Below, piece by piece: positions 19,482-27,133 of a DNA stretch of 64,000 nt. Numbering within the stretch: the stretch's first letter is position 1; the number at the start of each line of letters is the position of its first letter. The notes under the pieces were generated by a model, which was not told the origin of the DNA, did no database searches, and saw only the letters and a list, made by a program, of their open reading frames with translations. The stretch lies in NCBI RefSeq assembly GCF_014642675.1, contig NZ_BMIS01000001.1, positions 1-64,000 on the forward strand. The letters run 5' to 3'. Origin of the DNA: Nesterenkonia cremea. GTDB lineage: Bacteria > Actinomycetota > Actinomycetes > Actinomycetales > Micrococcaceae. Made by a program: the position numbers and the translations under genes.

Positions 19482-19495
19482 GTATAGTCCGATAC
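19482..19495. promoter_or_regulatory. GTAT-N6-ATAC operator before kdgD operon
   Basis: GTATAGTCCGATAC lies in the gap between the kdgD start and the end of the LysR gene. The same symmetric GTAT-N6-ATAC form occurs at 20429-20442 before the LysR/tctC pair. The T-rich/A-rich ends spaced this way suit a LysR-type recognition site, and I infer that the neighbouring LysR protein binds it. Confidence 0.65.
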
Positions 19496-19523
19496 CTTCA
19501 GAGCATCACCAAGCATTCAGCCG

Positions 19524-20399
19524 TCACCGCCCCAACAGGGGGATGATCCGCTCCAGTGCCGGATTGGTGGAAGTCGACAGCCACATGGCATGGAGCTGGA
19601 CGAGGTTCGCCGGAGACTCTTCGAGGGGAAGCGTGACCACACCGCCCATACCCAGCTCCGCGACCGACTCTGGAACCAGTGCCACTCCGTGGCCTGCCGC
19701 AACCAGGGCCACGATGGTCAGAACCTGGCTGGCGGTGTAAGAGATCATCTCCTCTCGCACATCGATCAGCCCGACCACCAGGTCACGGAAGTATCTGGCC
19801 TGCTCATAGGAGTGCATGATCAGCTTCTCCTGCTGCAGCTCCACGGCACTGACCGGCCCTCCCCGCTTCACCAGAGGGTGCCCTGAGGGCGCAGCGACGA
19901 CGAGCGCCTCGGTCCGCAGCTGGGCCGACTCCACCGCCTCCAGGTGGAAGGGAGGTCTCGCCAGGCCGATGTCGATCGCCCCATTGCGGAGAGCCTCAAG
20001 CTGTCGGGCAGAGACCATCTCATGCAGCTCCACCGTCACACCCGGCACCTCCGCCTTGATGCGAGCCAACAGCTCCCCGAGGACGTTGTAGGCCGAGGCC
20101 GCGGTATACCCCAGACGCACCACACCGAGATGCCCCTCAGCGATCAGCCGAGCGCGCCGGGGGGCCTCATCCACCTTGGCCAGCACCTGCCGACATTCAT
20201 CCAGGAAGGCCTCGCCCGCCGCCGTGAGCTCCACACCGCGGGGATGCCGCACCAGCAGCTGAACCTCCAGAGACTTCTCGAGCTTCTGAATCTGGCGACT
20301 CAACGGCGGCTGGGTCATATGGAGGCGCTCAGCAGCACGCCCGAAGTGCAGCTCCTCAGCCACAGCGGCGAAGGCTCGAGCCTGGTCAAGGGTGAACAC
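19524..20399 (-). CDS. LysR-family regulator of hexarate use
   Basis: 291 residues. An N-terminal winged HTH (FAAVAEELHFGRAAERLHM then TQPPLSRQIQKLEKSL) is followed by the substrate-binding domain (VRLGYTAASAYNVLGELL, IDIGLARPP, GVALVPESV). I place the start at a GTG (20399) that has AAGGAG 7 nt before it, giving the usual MFTLDQARAF-type N-terminus. It is encoded between, and divergent from, the transporter operon and just behind the kdgD operon, and both carry the GTAT-N6-ATAC palindrome. The expected effector is a hexarate or 5-keto-4-deoxyglucarate. Confidence 0.9.
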   Translation of the reverse strand: MFTLDQARAFAAVAEELHFGRAAERLHMTQPPLSRQIQKLEKSLEVQLLVRHPRGVELTAAGEAFLDECRQVLAKVDEAPRRARLIAEGHLGVVRLGYTAASAYNVLGELLARIKAEVPGVTVELHEMVSARQLEALRNGAIDIGLARPPFHLEAVESAQLRTEALVVAAPSGHPLVKRGGPVSAVELQQEKLIMHSYEQARYFRDLVVGLIDVREEMISYTASQVLTIVALVAAGHGVALVPESVAELGMGGVVTLPLEESPANLVQLHAMWLSTSTNPALERIIPLLGR

Positions 20400-20428
20400 G
20401 TGCGATCTCCTTACGTCATGCACGAACG

Positions 20429-20442
20429 GTATCAAGCTATAC
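20429..20442. promoter_or_regulatory. GTAT-N6-ATAC operator between lysR and tctC
   Basis: GTATCAAGCTATAC is a palindrome of the same design as the one before kdgD. A further GTAT at 20461-20464 and the dyad GTCT-N8-AGAC (20443-20458) extend the symmetry, as expected for a LysR protein bound as a tetramer to a recognition and an activation site. Confidence 0.6.
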
Positions 20443-20555
20443 GTCTTGGGGCTTAGACAGGTATCACTCCCCTGATTATGCTCTACATCACTCGCAATAT
20501 GTGGCGCCGCTCACAGGCTAGGCGCCCTTCCCAGAATTTCGTTCAAGGAGGCGCA

Positions 20556-21563
20556 ATGTTCTGGACCCGACGCACGACCCGCTCAACCACACTCATCGCC
20601 ACCGGGGCAGCAGTTGCCCTGACCGCCTCGGCCTGCGGCGGCGTCACCGACGGAACAACCGACGCCGACGACTACCCCAACGAGAACATCCGCCTCACCG
20701 TGGGCCAGGAAGCTGGAGGCAGCACAGACCTGATCGCTCGCGCCATCGCCGACGAAGCTCAGAGCGCGTTGGGAACCTCCATGACAGTGGAGAACCAGCC
20801 CGGCGCCAACGGCGCGATCGCCACCCAGGATGTGGCCTCGCAGGAGCCGGACGGCTACGAGCTGGTCCTCCTCAACGCCTCTCTGATCACTGTCACCTCG
20901 CTGGTCGTCGATGAAGACGAAGAAGTCACCCTCGACGATCTCGACATCGTTGCTGGGCTGTCCCAGGACGACTACATCATGGTCGCGAATGCAGACAGCG
21001 ACATCGAAACCGTCGAGGACATGGTCCAGGCCGACCGCACGATCAGCTACGGAACCACCGGCGTCGGAACGGCCAGCCAGTTGGCCCAGCTGCTGCTGAT
21101 GGAGGAGGCCGACATCGCCGGCAACGAAGTTCCCTTCGACAGCGGCGCTCCGGCTATGACCGCTGTGATGGGCGATCAGGTCGAGGTTGCCACGGTCCAA
21201 GTCGGTGAAGCGATGCCTCAGATCGAAGCGGGGACGGTCAAGCCCATCGTGGTCTTCTCCGAAGACCGTATCGATTACCTGTCGGACGTCCCCACTGCCG
21301 TGGAAGAAGGATACGAGATCCCGATCTCCCAGTACCGCGCCCTCGCCCTGCCTGCCGGAGCCCCCGACGAAGTCATCGAAACACTGCGCGAAGGTTTGGA
21401 AGAAGTCTTCGCTTCCGAGGATTACCAGCAGTTCAACGAGGAACACTTTCTGACCCCGGCGGAGTTGGACGGCGAAGAGGTGGAGGAGCAGTGGACCGAA
21501 TACGCCGAACTCTATGCTGAGCTCGTCGAAGAGAACGACATCGACTTGGGTGGCGACGACTGA
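20556..21563 (+). CDS. tctC: Tripartite tricarboxylate-type transporter, substrate-binding lipoprotein
   Basis: 335 residues with an N-terminal lipoprotein signal (twin Arg-rich start, hydrophobic ATGAAVALTASAC, Cys at about residue 26). The mature part has the TctC/Bug fold: RLTVGQEAGGSTDLIARAIA near the N-terminus, NQPGANGAIA, and a C-terminal EHFLTPAELDGEE. Bug proteins bind carboxylates such as citrate or aldarates outside the membrane. The protein is strikingly rich in Asp and Glu. AAGGAGG precedes the ATG at 20556, and the gene overlaps tctB by one base (TGATG). Substrate inferred from context: glucarate or galactarate. Confidence 0.9.
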   Translation: MFWTRRTTRSTTLIATGAAVALTASACGGVTDGTTDADDYPNENIRLTVGQEAGGSTDLIARAIADEAQSALGTSMTVENQPGANGAIATQDVASQEPDGYELVLLNASLITVTSLVVDEDEEVTLDDLDIVAGLSQDDYIMVANADSDIETVEDMVQADRTISYGTTGVGTASQLAQLLLMEEADIAGNEVPFDSGAPAMTAVMGDQVEVATVQVGEAMPQIEAGTVKPIVVFSEDRIDYLSDVPTAVEEGYEIPISQYRALALPAGAPDEVIETLREGLEEVFASEDYQQFNEEHFLTPAELDGEEVEEQWTEYAELYAELVEENDIDLGGDD

Positions 21564-22084
21564 TGACTGCTCTCGAGCACACCGCAGAGGAGACCTCCCC
21601 CGCTGAGGAGGAGGCAGCCCTGACCACCGCCGACTACCAGGCGCCCCGCGCGGGAACCTGGACCAATGTCGCCTGCGGGGCCACGATCGCTCTGGTCGGC
21701 TTGGGCGCACTGCTGGTCGCCATAGACCTGGGGCTGGGCACCCTGGCCCAGCCCCAGGCAGGCACGTGGCCCGGTCTGCTCTCAGGCCTGCTCATCCTGC
21801 TCGGCGTGCTCATCATCATCCGCGCCAAGACCTTCGACGATGCCGAACGCATCACCACCAACGCGACGGCCGTGGCGGTCGGAGCGGTCAGCCTCGCCGC
21901 AGCGGCCCAGCTGATGCCTCATATCGGCTTCGAGATCCCAGCTGTGCTGCTGATGATCTTCTGGATGAGCATCCTCGGCAAGGAGAAGTACCGCCTCTCC
22001 GTTCCGATCTCCGCCGTCTCCGTCGCTGTGTTCTACCTGATCTTCGTCATCGGTCTGAATGTGCCCATCCCACGGCTCTTCTGA
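21563..22084 (+). CDS. tctB: Tripartite tricarboxylate-type transporter, small membrane subunit
   Basis: 173 residues. A polar N-terminus of about 30 residues is followed by four hydrophobic segments, with AGTWPGLLSGLLILLGVLII and the late GFEIPAVLLMIFWMSILGKE that are usual in TctB. It couples with TctA and the binding lipoprotein for secondary, binding-protein-dependent uptake. It starts within the tctC stop and is followed by tctA after 42 bp. Confidence 0.88.
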   Translation: MTALEHTAEETSPAEEEAALTTADYQAPRAGTWTNVACGATIALVGLGALLVAIDLGLGTLAQPQAGTWPGLLSGLLILLGVLIIIRAKTFDDAERITTNATAVAVGAVSLAAAAQLMPHIGFEIPAVLLMIFWMSILGKEKYRLSVPISAVSVAVFYLIFVIGLNVPIPRLF

Positions 22085-22126
22085 TCCCGCCCACTACAGA
22101 AGAACCTCCGAAAGGCTCTGACTCCT

Positions 22127-23662
22127 ATGGACTTCGCTCCCGTGATCGAAGGGTTCGGGGTGGTGCTCCAACCCCAGAACTTCCTCTTCTGCCTCCTCGG
22201 CGTCATCGTCGGCATGACCATCGGCGTCCTGCCGGGGCTCGGCCCGGCGGCAACCATCGCCATCCTGCTGCCGCTGACCTACACGATGGAGCCGGTCACA
22301 GCGATCATCATGCTCGCCGGCATCTTCTACGGGGCGATCTACGGCGGCACCGTGACCGCTGTGCTCCTCAAACTTCCCGGAGAGACCAGTTCGGCCATCA
22401 CCGCCCTGGACGGATACCCCATGGGCCAGAAGGGACAGGCCGGAAAAGCACTGGGAATCGGCGCTCTAGGCTCATTCCTGGGCGGGACGATCGCCATCAT
22501 CGCCCTGACCATGGTCGCTCCGATCATCGCGGGTTGGGCACTTCGCTTCGGTCCTCCCGAGTACGCAGCCCTCACCCTCCTGGGCATCCTGCTGGTGGCC
22601 ACCATCTCCAACGGCAACATGCTCAAAGCCCTCGTGGCCGCAGCGGCAGGGCTGCTCCTCGCCGTCATCGGGCGTGACGGATTCACCGGCGAGCTGCGCT
22701 ACACCGCAGGGAACCTGGAGCTCTCCGACGGCCTCCAGTTCGTGCCGATCGCCATGGGCGTCTTCGGCCTGGCCGAGATCCTCTACAACCTCGAGAAGCG
22801 GCACCTGGCTCAGCCCAAGCCCATCAAGGTGGACAAAGTGCTGCCCAGCGGCCAGGACCTGAAGCAGTCCTCCGGCCCGATGGCCCGCGGAGGCATCCTC
22901 GGGTTCTTCCTGGGCATCCTTCCCGGCGGCGGAGCCACCGTCTCTTCGATGGTCTCCTACGGCCTGGAGAAGCGGATCTCCAAGGATCCGAAGCGATTCG
23001 GAAAGGGAGCGATCGAGGGAGTGGCCGGGCCCGAGACCGCGAACAACGCAGCCGCCACCTCCTCCTTCATCCCCCTGCTGACTCTCGGCATCCCTGCCAA
23101 CGCCACGATGGCGGTGATGTTCGGAGCACTCATGATCCAAGGCATCGCCCCCGGCCCTCAGCTGGTGGAGAGCAACCCAGATCTGTTCTGGGGCGTGGTG
23201 AACTCCATGTACATCGGCAACCTCATCCTGCTGGTGCTGGCCATCCCGATGATCGGACTCTTCGTGCGGATCCTCTACGTCCGCTCCACAATCCTGGCTC
23301 CGATCACGCTGCTCATCGTCTGCATGGGCGCCTTCACCATCAGCAACCGATTCTTCGAAGTCATGGTGGTCATCGTCTTCGGCGTCTTGGGCTACCTGAT
23401 GAAGAAGTTCGGCTTCGACCCCGCACCACTGGTCCTGGCCTTCGTCCTCGGCGCACTCCTGGAGGACAACTTCCGCCGCGCACTGATGATGTTCGAAGGC
23501 GACATCAGCCAGGTTGCTGGCCGGCCGATCACCCTGACGCTGCTGGCCGTCTTCCTGCTGGTCCTCATCCTCCCCGTGGTCCTGAAGATGATCACCCGGC
23601 ACAAGAATCTGAACCCCCTGTCCGACTCATCCACCGAAACTGAGGAGACTCATGTCCGCTGA
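22127..23662 (+). CDS. tctA: Tripartite tricarboxylate-type transporter, large membrane subunit
   Basis: 511 residues, about 12 hydrophobic segments. The family motifs are clear: GVIVGMTIGVLPGLGPAAT in the first repeat and GFFLGILPGGGATVSSMVSYG in the second, plus PETANNAAATSSFIPLLTLGIP. It is the ion-coupled channel subunit. AAAGG lies 11 nt before the ATG. The last 11 bp overlap the following dehydratase gene. Confidence 0.93.
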   Translation: MDFAPVIEGFGVVLQPQNFLFCLLGVIVGMTIGVLPGLGPAATIAILLPLTYTMEPVTAIIMLAGIFYGAIYGGTVTAVLLKLPGETSSAITALDGYPMGQKGQAGKALGIGALGSFLGGTIAIIALTMVAPIIAGWALRFGPPEYAALTLLGILLVATISNGNMLKALVAAAAGLLLAVIGRDGFTGELRYTAGNLELSDGLQFVPIAMGVFGLAEILYNLEKRHLAQPKPIKVDKVLPSGQDLKQSSGPMARGGILGFFLGILPGGGATVSSMVSYGLEKRISKDPKRFGKGAIEGVAGPETANNAAATSSFIPLLTLGIPANATMAVMFGALMIQGIAPGPQLVESNPDLFWGVVNSMYIGNLILLVLAIPMIGLFVRILYVRSTILAPITLLIVCMGAFTISNRFFEVMVVIVFGVLGYLMKKFGFDPAPLVLAFVLGALLEDNFRRALMMFEGDISQVAGRPITLTLLAVFLLVLILPVVLKMITRHKNLNPLSDSSTETEETHVR

Positions 23663-24779
23663 CTCCATCCGAGGCGTCAAACTGTCCTCCGTCACCCTTC
23701 CGCTGAAGACGGCCATCTCCGATGCCAAAGTCTTCACCGGTCGCCAGAAGCCGATGACGGAAGTCGCCTTCCTCTTCGCCGAGATCAGCACCGAACAGGG
23801 GCTCGAAGGGATCGGGTTCAGCTACTCCAAGCGCGCCGGTGGTCCGGCTCAGTTCGCCCATGCCAAAGAAGTGGCGGAGGGGCTCATCGGCGAGGACCCG
23901 AATGACATCGGGCGGCTCATCACCAAGCTGCAGTGGGCAGGTGCCTCCGTCGGGCGCTCCGGCCTGGCCACCCAGGCACTGGCCGCGGTCGACATCGCGC
24001 TCTACGACCTCAAGGCCAAGCGTGCCGATCTCCCCCTGGCCAAACTGTTGGGGGCGCATCGAGACTCCGTGCGGACCTACAACACCTCCGGAGGGTTCCT
24101 GAACGCCTCACTGGAGGAGGTCAAGGAGCGCGCCAGCCGCTCCGTGGAAGAGGGTATCGGCGGCATCAAGATCAAGGTGGGTCTGCCGGACAACGCCGAA
24201 GATATCCGCCGCGTGCGAGGGGTCCGCGAGCACATCGGCGACGAGGTTCCGCTGATGGTCGACGCGAACCAGCAGTGGGACCGCAGTACGGCCCTGCGCA
24301 TGGGACGCCGTCTGGAGGAGTTCGACCTGGTGTGGATCGAGGAGCCCCTCGACGCCTACGACGTCGAAGGTCACGCACGACTGACTCAGACGCTCGATAC
24401 GCCCATCGCCACCGGCGAGATGCTCGCTTCAGTGGCAGAGCACGAACGGCTGATCCACGGCGGCGCCTGCGACATCATCCAGCCTGATGCGCCTCGCGTC
24501 GGAGGAATCACCCAGTTCATGCGCCTGCTGACCTTCGCCGACCAGAAGGGCCTGGACCTGGCACCTCACTTCGCCATGGAGATCCATCTGCACTTGGCCG
24601 CCTGCTACCCGCGTGAGCCGTGGGTGGAGCACTTCGACTGGCTGGACCCGCTGTTCAACGAACGCCTGGAGACCCAGGACGGCCGCATGCTGATCCCGGA
24701 CCGCCCTGGTCTGGGCATCACCATGAGTGAGCAGGCCCGAGCCTGGACTGTGGACTCCGTGGAGTTCGGAAAGCTCTGA
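23652..24779 (+). CDS. L-talarate/galactarate dehydratase-type enolase-superfamily enzyme
   Basis: 375 residues, mandelate-racemase subgroup. Catalytic features: KxK in GGIKIKVG, metal ligands in MVDANQQW, WIEEPLDAYD and ATGEM, and His in LAPHFAMEIH. TGRQKPMTEVAFLFAEI, FSYSKRAGGPAQFAHA and EPWVEHFDWLDPLFNERLE closely resemble the characterised Salmonella galactarate/talarate dehydratase, as I recall its sequence. The product would be 5-keto-4-deoxyglucarate, which the kdgD operon degrades. GAGGAG lies 4 nt before the ATG. It is co-transcribed with the TctCBA transporter. Confidence 0.88.
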   Translation: MSADSIRGVKLSSVTLPLKTAISDAKVFTGRQKPMTEVAFLFAEISTEQGLEGIGFSYSKRAGGPAQFAHAKEVAEGLIGEDPNDIGRLITKLQWAGASVGRSGLATQALAAVDIALYDLKAKRADLPLAKLLGAHRDSVRTYNTSGGFLNASLEEVKERASRSVEEGIGGIKIKVGLPDNAEDIRRVRGVREHIGDEVPLMVDANQQWDRSTALRMGRRLEEFDLVWIEEPLDAYDVEGHARLTQTLDTPIATGEMLASVAEHERLIHGGACDIIQPDAPRVGGITQFMRLLTFADQKGLDLAPHFAMEIHLHLAACYPREPWVEHFDWLDPLFNERLETQDGRMLIPDRPGLGITMSEQARAWTVDSVEFGKL

Positions 24780-24786
24780 ATCCGAG

Positions 24787-25338
24787 CTAATCGCCCACCC
24801 GGGAGTGCCGCACCACGAACTCCACGAAGGCTTCCATATAGGAAGCCGCGCGCCGCGTGGTCTGCTCATCGGCGCCGTCGTCGGTGAAGGTCTCCCGGGT
24901 GGCGTGGACGGCCATCAGCGGTGAGCCCATGACCTTCACACCCAGCGGCGGGAGGAACTGGCGCAGCTGGGACTGGCCGTTGATGGTGCCGAACCGCCCC
25001 GGCGAGGCGCCGGCGATGCCCAGCGGCAGCCCTTCGATGATGTTCTTCCCCCAGGGGCGGGTGAGGATGTCCAGCGCGTTCTTCACCGCGGCGGGGAAGC
25101 TCTGGTTGTGCTCGGGGCTGACCACCAGCAGACCGTCGACGTCGGCGACCTGCTGCTTATAGTCGGTCATCTCCTGCGGGAACTCCGCGTCCATATCCCG
25201 GTGGTACAGCGGCAGGTGCCGGATGGGGATATGCACCATCTCAGCCTGCTCCGGCGCCTGGTCCACCAGGACGCGGGCCAGCTTCTGGTTGATGGAGTCC
25301 TCTGCCGTGCTGCCGATGATGTACCCGATTCTCACCAT
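24787..25338 (-). CDS. NAD(P)H-dependent FMN reductase
   Basis: A 183-residue flavodoxin-like fold. The FMN phosphate loop is represented by GSTAEDSINQKLA at residues about 9-21, and SPEHNQSFPAAVKNALD is the usual SPEYNxxxPxxLKNAxD flavin-binding motif. Related enzymes reduce quinones, azo dyes or chromate. It is convergent with the dehydratase gene (7 bp between stops). An inverted repeat with GTACCT half-sites lies 63-98 bp before its start and may control it. Confidence 0.9.
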   Translation of the reverse strand: MVRIGYIIGSTAEDSINQKLARVLVDQAPEQAEMVHIPIRHLPLYHRDMDAEFPQEMTDYKQQVADVDGLLVVSPEHNQSFPAAVKNALDILTRPWGKNIIEGLPLGIAGASPGRFGTINGQSQLRQFLPPLGVKVMGSPLMAVHATRETFTDDGADEQTTRRAASYMEAFVEFVVRHSRVGD

Positions 25339-25400
25339 GGCCCCACCCTAGCGGGCCTGGCCGCGGGGAAATCGTGTACCTGAACTGTGTGAATACCGGG

Positions 25401-25436
25401 ATCGCGTACCTCATCGTCGAGAATCAGGTACGCGAT
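25401..25436. promoter_or_regulatory. Inverted repeat with GTACCT half-sites
   Basis: ATCGCGTACCT (25401-25411) and AGGTACGCGAT (25426-25436) are perfectly complementary with a 14-bp spacer. A third, near-identical half-site, ATCGTGTACCT, begins at 25371. It lies just behind the pirin stop and upstream of the FMN reductase. It may be the pirin terminator, an operator for the reductase, or both; the extra half-site favours an operator. Confidence 0.55.
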
Positions 25437-25439
25437 TCG

Positions 25440-26684
25440 TCAGCCTCGCGGCTTCATCCGTGTGTTGGGCAGCGGCGGCGCTGGCAGCGGAGCGGACTGC
25501 CCGGGCGGGAAGTCGCCGAACTGCGGGAAGGGCCTGCCGTCGCGGTACCGGGTCCCGCCCAGAGCCTCGCGCAGCTCCCCCTGGATCGGCTCGCCGAGCG
25601 CACCGGGCCCCACCTCCACCTCGTAGGTGTCGCCGTTGGGCTCGGCGGCGGTCTCCCAGCCTCCGGAGCTCCCGACGCCGGCCCCCGCGCCCTCAGCCGA
25701 GCCGTCGAGTCCCAGCCGGGCGAACATCGGCGAATCCTCCTGCGGGGCCTCAAAGCCCATCTCCGCCTGATACGCCGCGCGGTAGGCGGCCACCTCCTCA
25801 TGGGAGCGGCCCACGAAGTTCCACCACATGACGATCTGCTCGCCCAGGGGCTCACCGCCGATCAGCAGCGCCAGCACCGGCTCGTCTCCGGCCTCCACGC
25901 GCAGCGTCGAGGCGCCGGTCTCCACCACGCCCAGGTGATCCTCAGGGATGTCCTCGCCGTTGAAGCTCACCGCTCCGGTGACCTGCAGCAGCGCATGCTC
26001 ATGGTCCTCGGGCACTTCGATCTCCAGCACCGTCCCCGGCTCCAGCCGCAGCTCCGCACCGGTGAGCGGGATATAGGTCTTCACCAAGGATTCGTACCCC
26101 AGCAGCGATCCGAGGAAGACCTTCGCCTCCCAGCCGTCGCCGCGCACGGGTTCGGGCCGGTGAGCCTCCAGCGAAGGCTCCACAGACCGGTGCTCATCCG
26201 GGAATGCGTACCAGAGCTGAGCGCCGTGGAGGACCTTGGTGTCCGCCGTCGAGTATTCGGAATGCGAGATGCCGCGGCCCGCGTTCATCAGCACCACATC
26301 GCCAGGGCGGACCGTGGCCCAGCTGCCGGCGGAATCCATGTGGTCGATCCGCCCGGAGAACAGCCAGGAGACGGTGGCAAGGCCGGTGTGCGGGTGGCGC
26401 GGCACGCGCATGGGCGTGGCCTCGGTCAGGTCATCGGGCCCGTAGAAGTCCAGGAAGCACCAGGCGCCCACCAGCGAGCGCGCCCGCTGCGGCAGCGTGC
26501 GGCGGACCTGCATGGCCCGCGGACCGCCGAGCGGAACCTCGCGCGGCTCGAGCACCTCCACCCCGGAGTCCCCGACGACGACCCCGTCGCGCAGCCCGCT
26601 GGAGGAGCTGAGCTCCTGCACTGTGTCCGAACTGTTGATGCAGATCTGCTCAGTGGGGTTCACGGGGTCGGCTTCGGCACTCAT
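25440..26684 (-). CDS. Pirin-family protein
   Basis: 414 residues, two cupin domains. The pirin N-terminal domain has the metal-binding pattern PRHPHTGLATVSWLFSG (His-x-His) and GISHSEYS, and the C-terminal cupin has GGEPLGEQIVMWWNFVGRS. Pirins are iron-binding; some have quercetinase activity, others act in redox-linked control. The C-terminus extends about 90 residues beyond the core as a Gly/Pro-rich tail. It stands next to an FMN reductase gene on the same strand, which suits a quinone or redox-stress role. Confidence 0.9.
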   Translation of the reverse strand: MSAEADPVNPTEQICINSSDTVQELSSSSGLRDGVVVGDSGVEVLEPREVPLGGPRAMQVRRTLPQRARSLVGAWCFLDFYGPDDLTEATPMRVPRHPHTGLATVSWLFSGRIDHMDSAGSWATVRPGDVVLMNAGRGISHSEYSTADTKVLHGAQLWYAFPDEHRSVEPSLEAHRPEPVRGDGWEAKVFLGSLLGYESLVKTYIPLTGAELRLEPGTVLEIEVPEDHEHALLQVTGAVSFNGEDIPEDHLGVVETGASTLRVEAGDEPVLALLIGGEPLGEQIVMWWNFVGRSHEEVAAYRAAYQAEMGFEAPQEDSPMFARLGLDGSAEGAGAGVGSSGGWETAAEPNGDTYEVEVGPGALGEPIQGELREALGGTRYRDGRPFPQFGDFPPGQSAPLPAPPLPNTRMKPRG

Positions 26685-26794
26685 GGGCCTATGGTTTCAA
26701 ATTTGAACGGATTCGCCCAGAGGTCCCGGCTGGTCGTCTGCGCCCACCGCATCAGCCGCCGACGCCTCTCATCGAACTCTCACAGAGTCCCAGC

Positions 26795-27133
26795 ATGCTG
26801 GGGACCATGCTCCGAGGTGCCCTCTCCCGCGCCGCCCTGCTCCTGGGCGCCATCGCCCTGCTCGGCGGCGCCCTCGTGGGCAGCCGCTCGCTCAGCGACG
26901 CCCCGGAGCCCGACGGCGTCACCGATGACGTCGTCGAGGTGGAGAAGAAGCTGACCTCCTCCCCGGGCGCCTCCTCAGACAGCACCGACGACGCCGACCC
27001 CTCCCCCTATCAGCCGCCGGTGCAGGCCGAAGAGCCCTCTGAGGAGGCGCCCCTGGAGGCTCCCGGGCATGCACCCACACCCAACCCTGACTGGGCCCAG
27101 ACGGCAGGCGACCAGGAGGACGAGGATGACTGA
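26795..27133 (+). CDS. Small membrane-anchored or secreted acidic protein
   Basis: 112 residues, not recognised. One hydrophobic segment (ALLLGAIALLGGALVG, about residues 14-29) is followed by an extracytoplasmic tail of about 80 residues rich in Asp, Glu, Pro and Ser. No conserved cysteine is present for lipid attachment. An alternative ATG lies four codons later. Its 3' end overlaps the next gene by 8 bp, so the two are translated together. It may be a partner of the kinase-like protein encoded next. Confidence 0.65.
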   Translation: MLGTMLRGALSRAALLLGAIALLGGALVGSRSLSDAPEPDGVTDDVVEVEKKLTSSPGASSDSTDDADPSPYQPPVQAEEPSEEAPLEAPGHAPTPNPDWAQTAGDQEDEDD

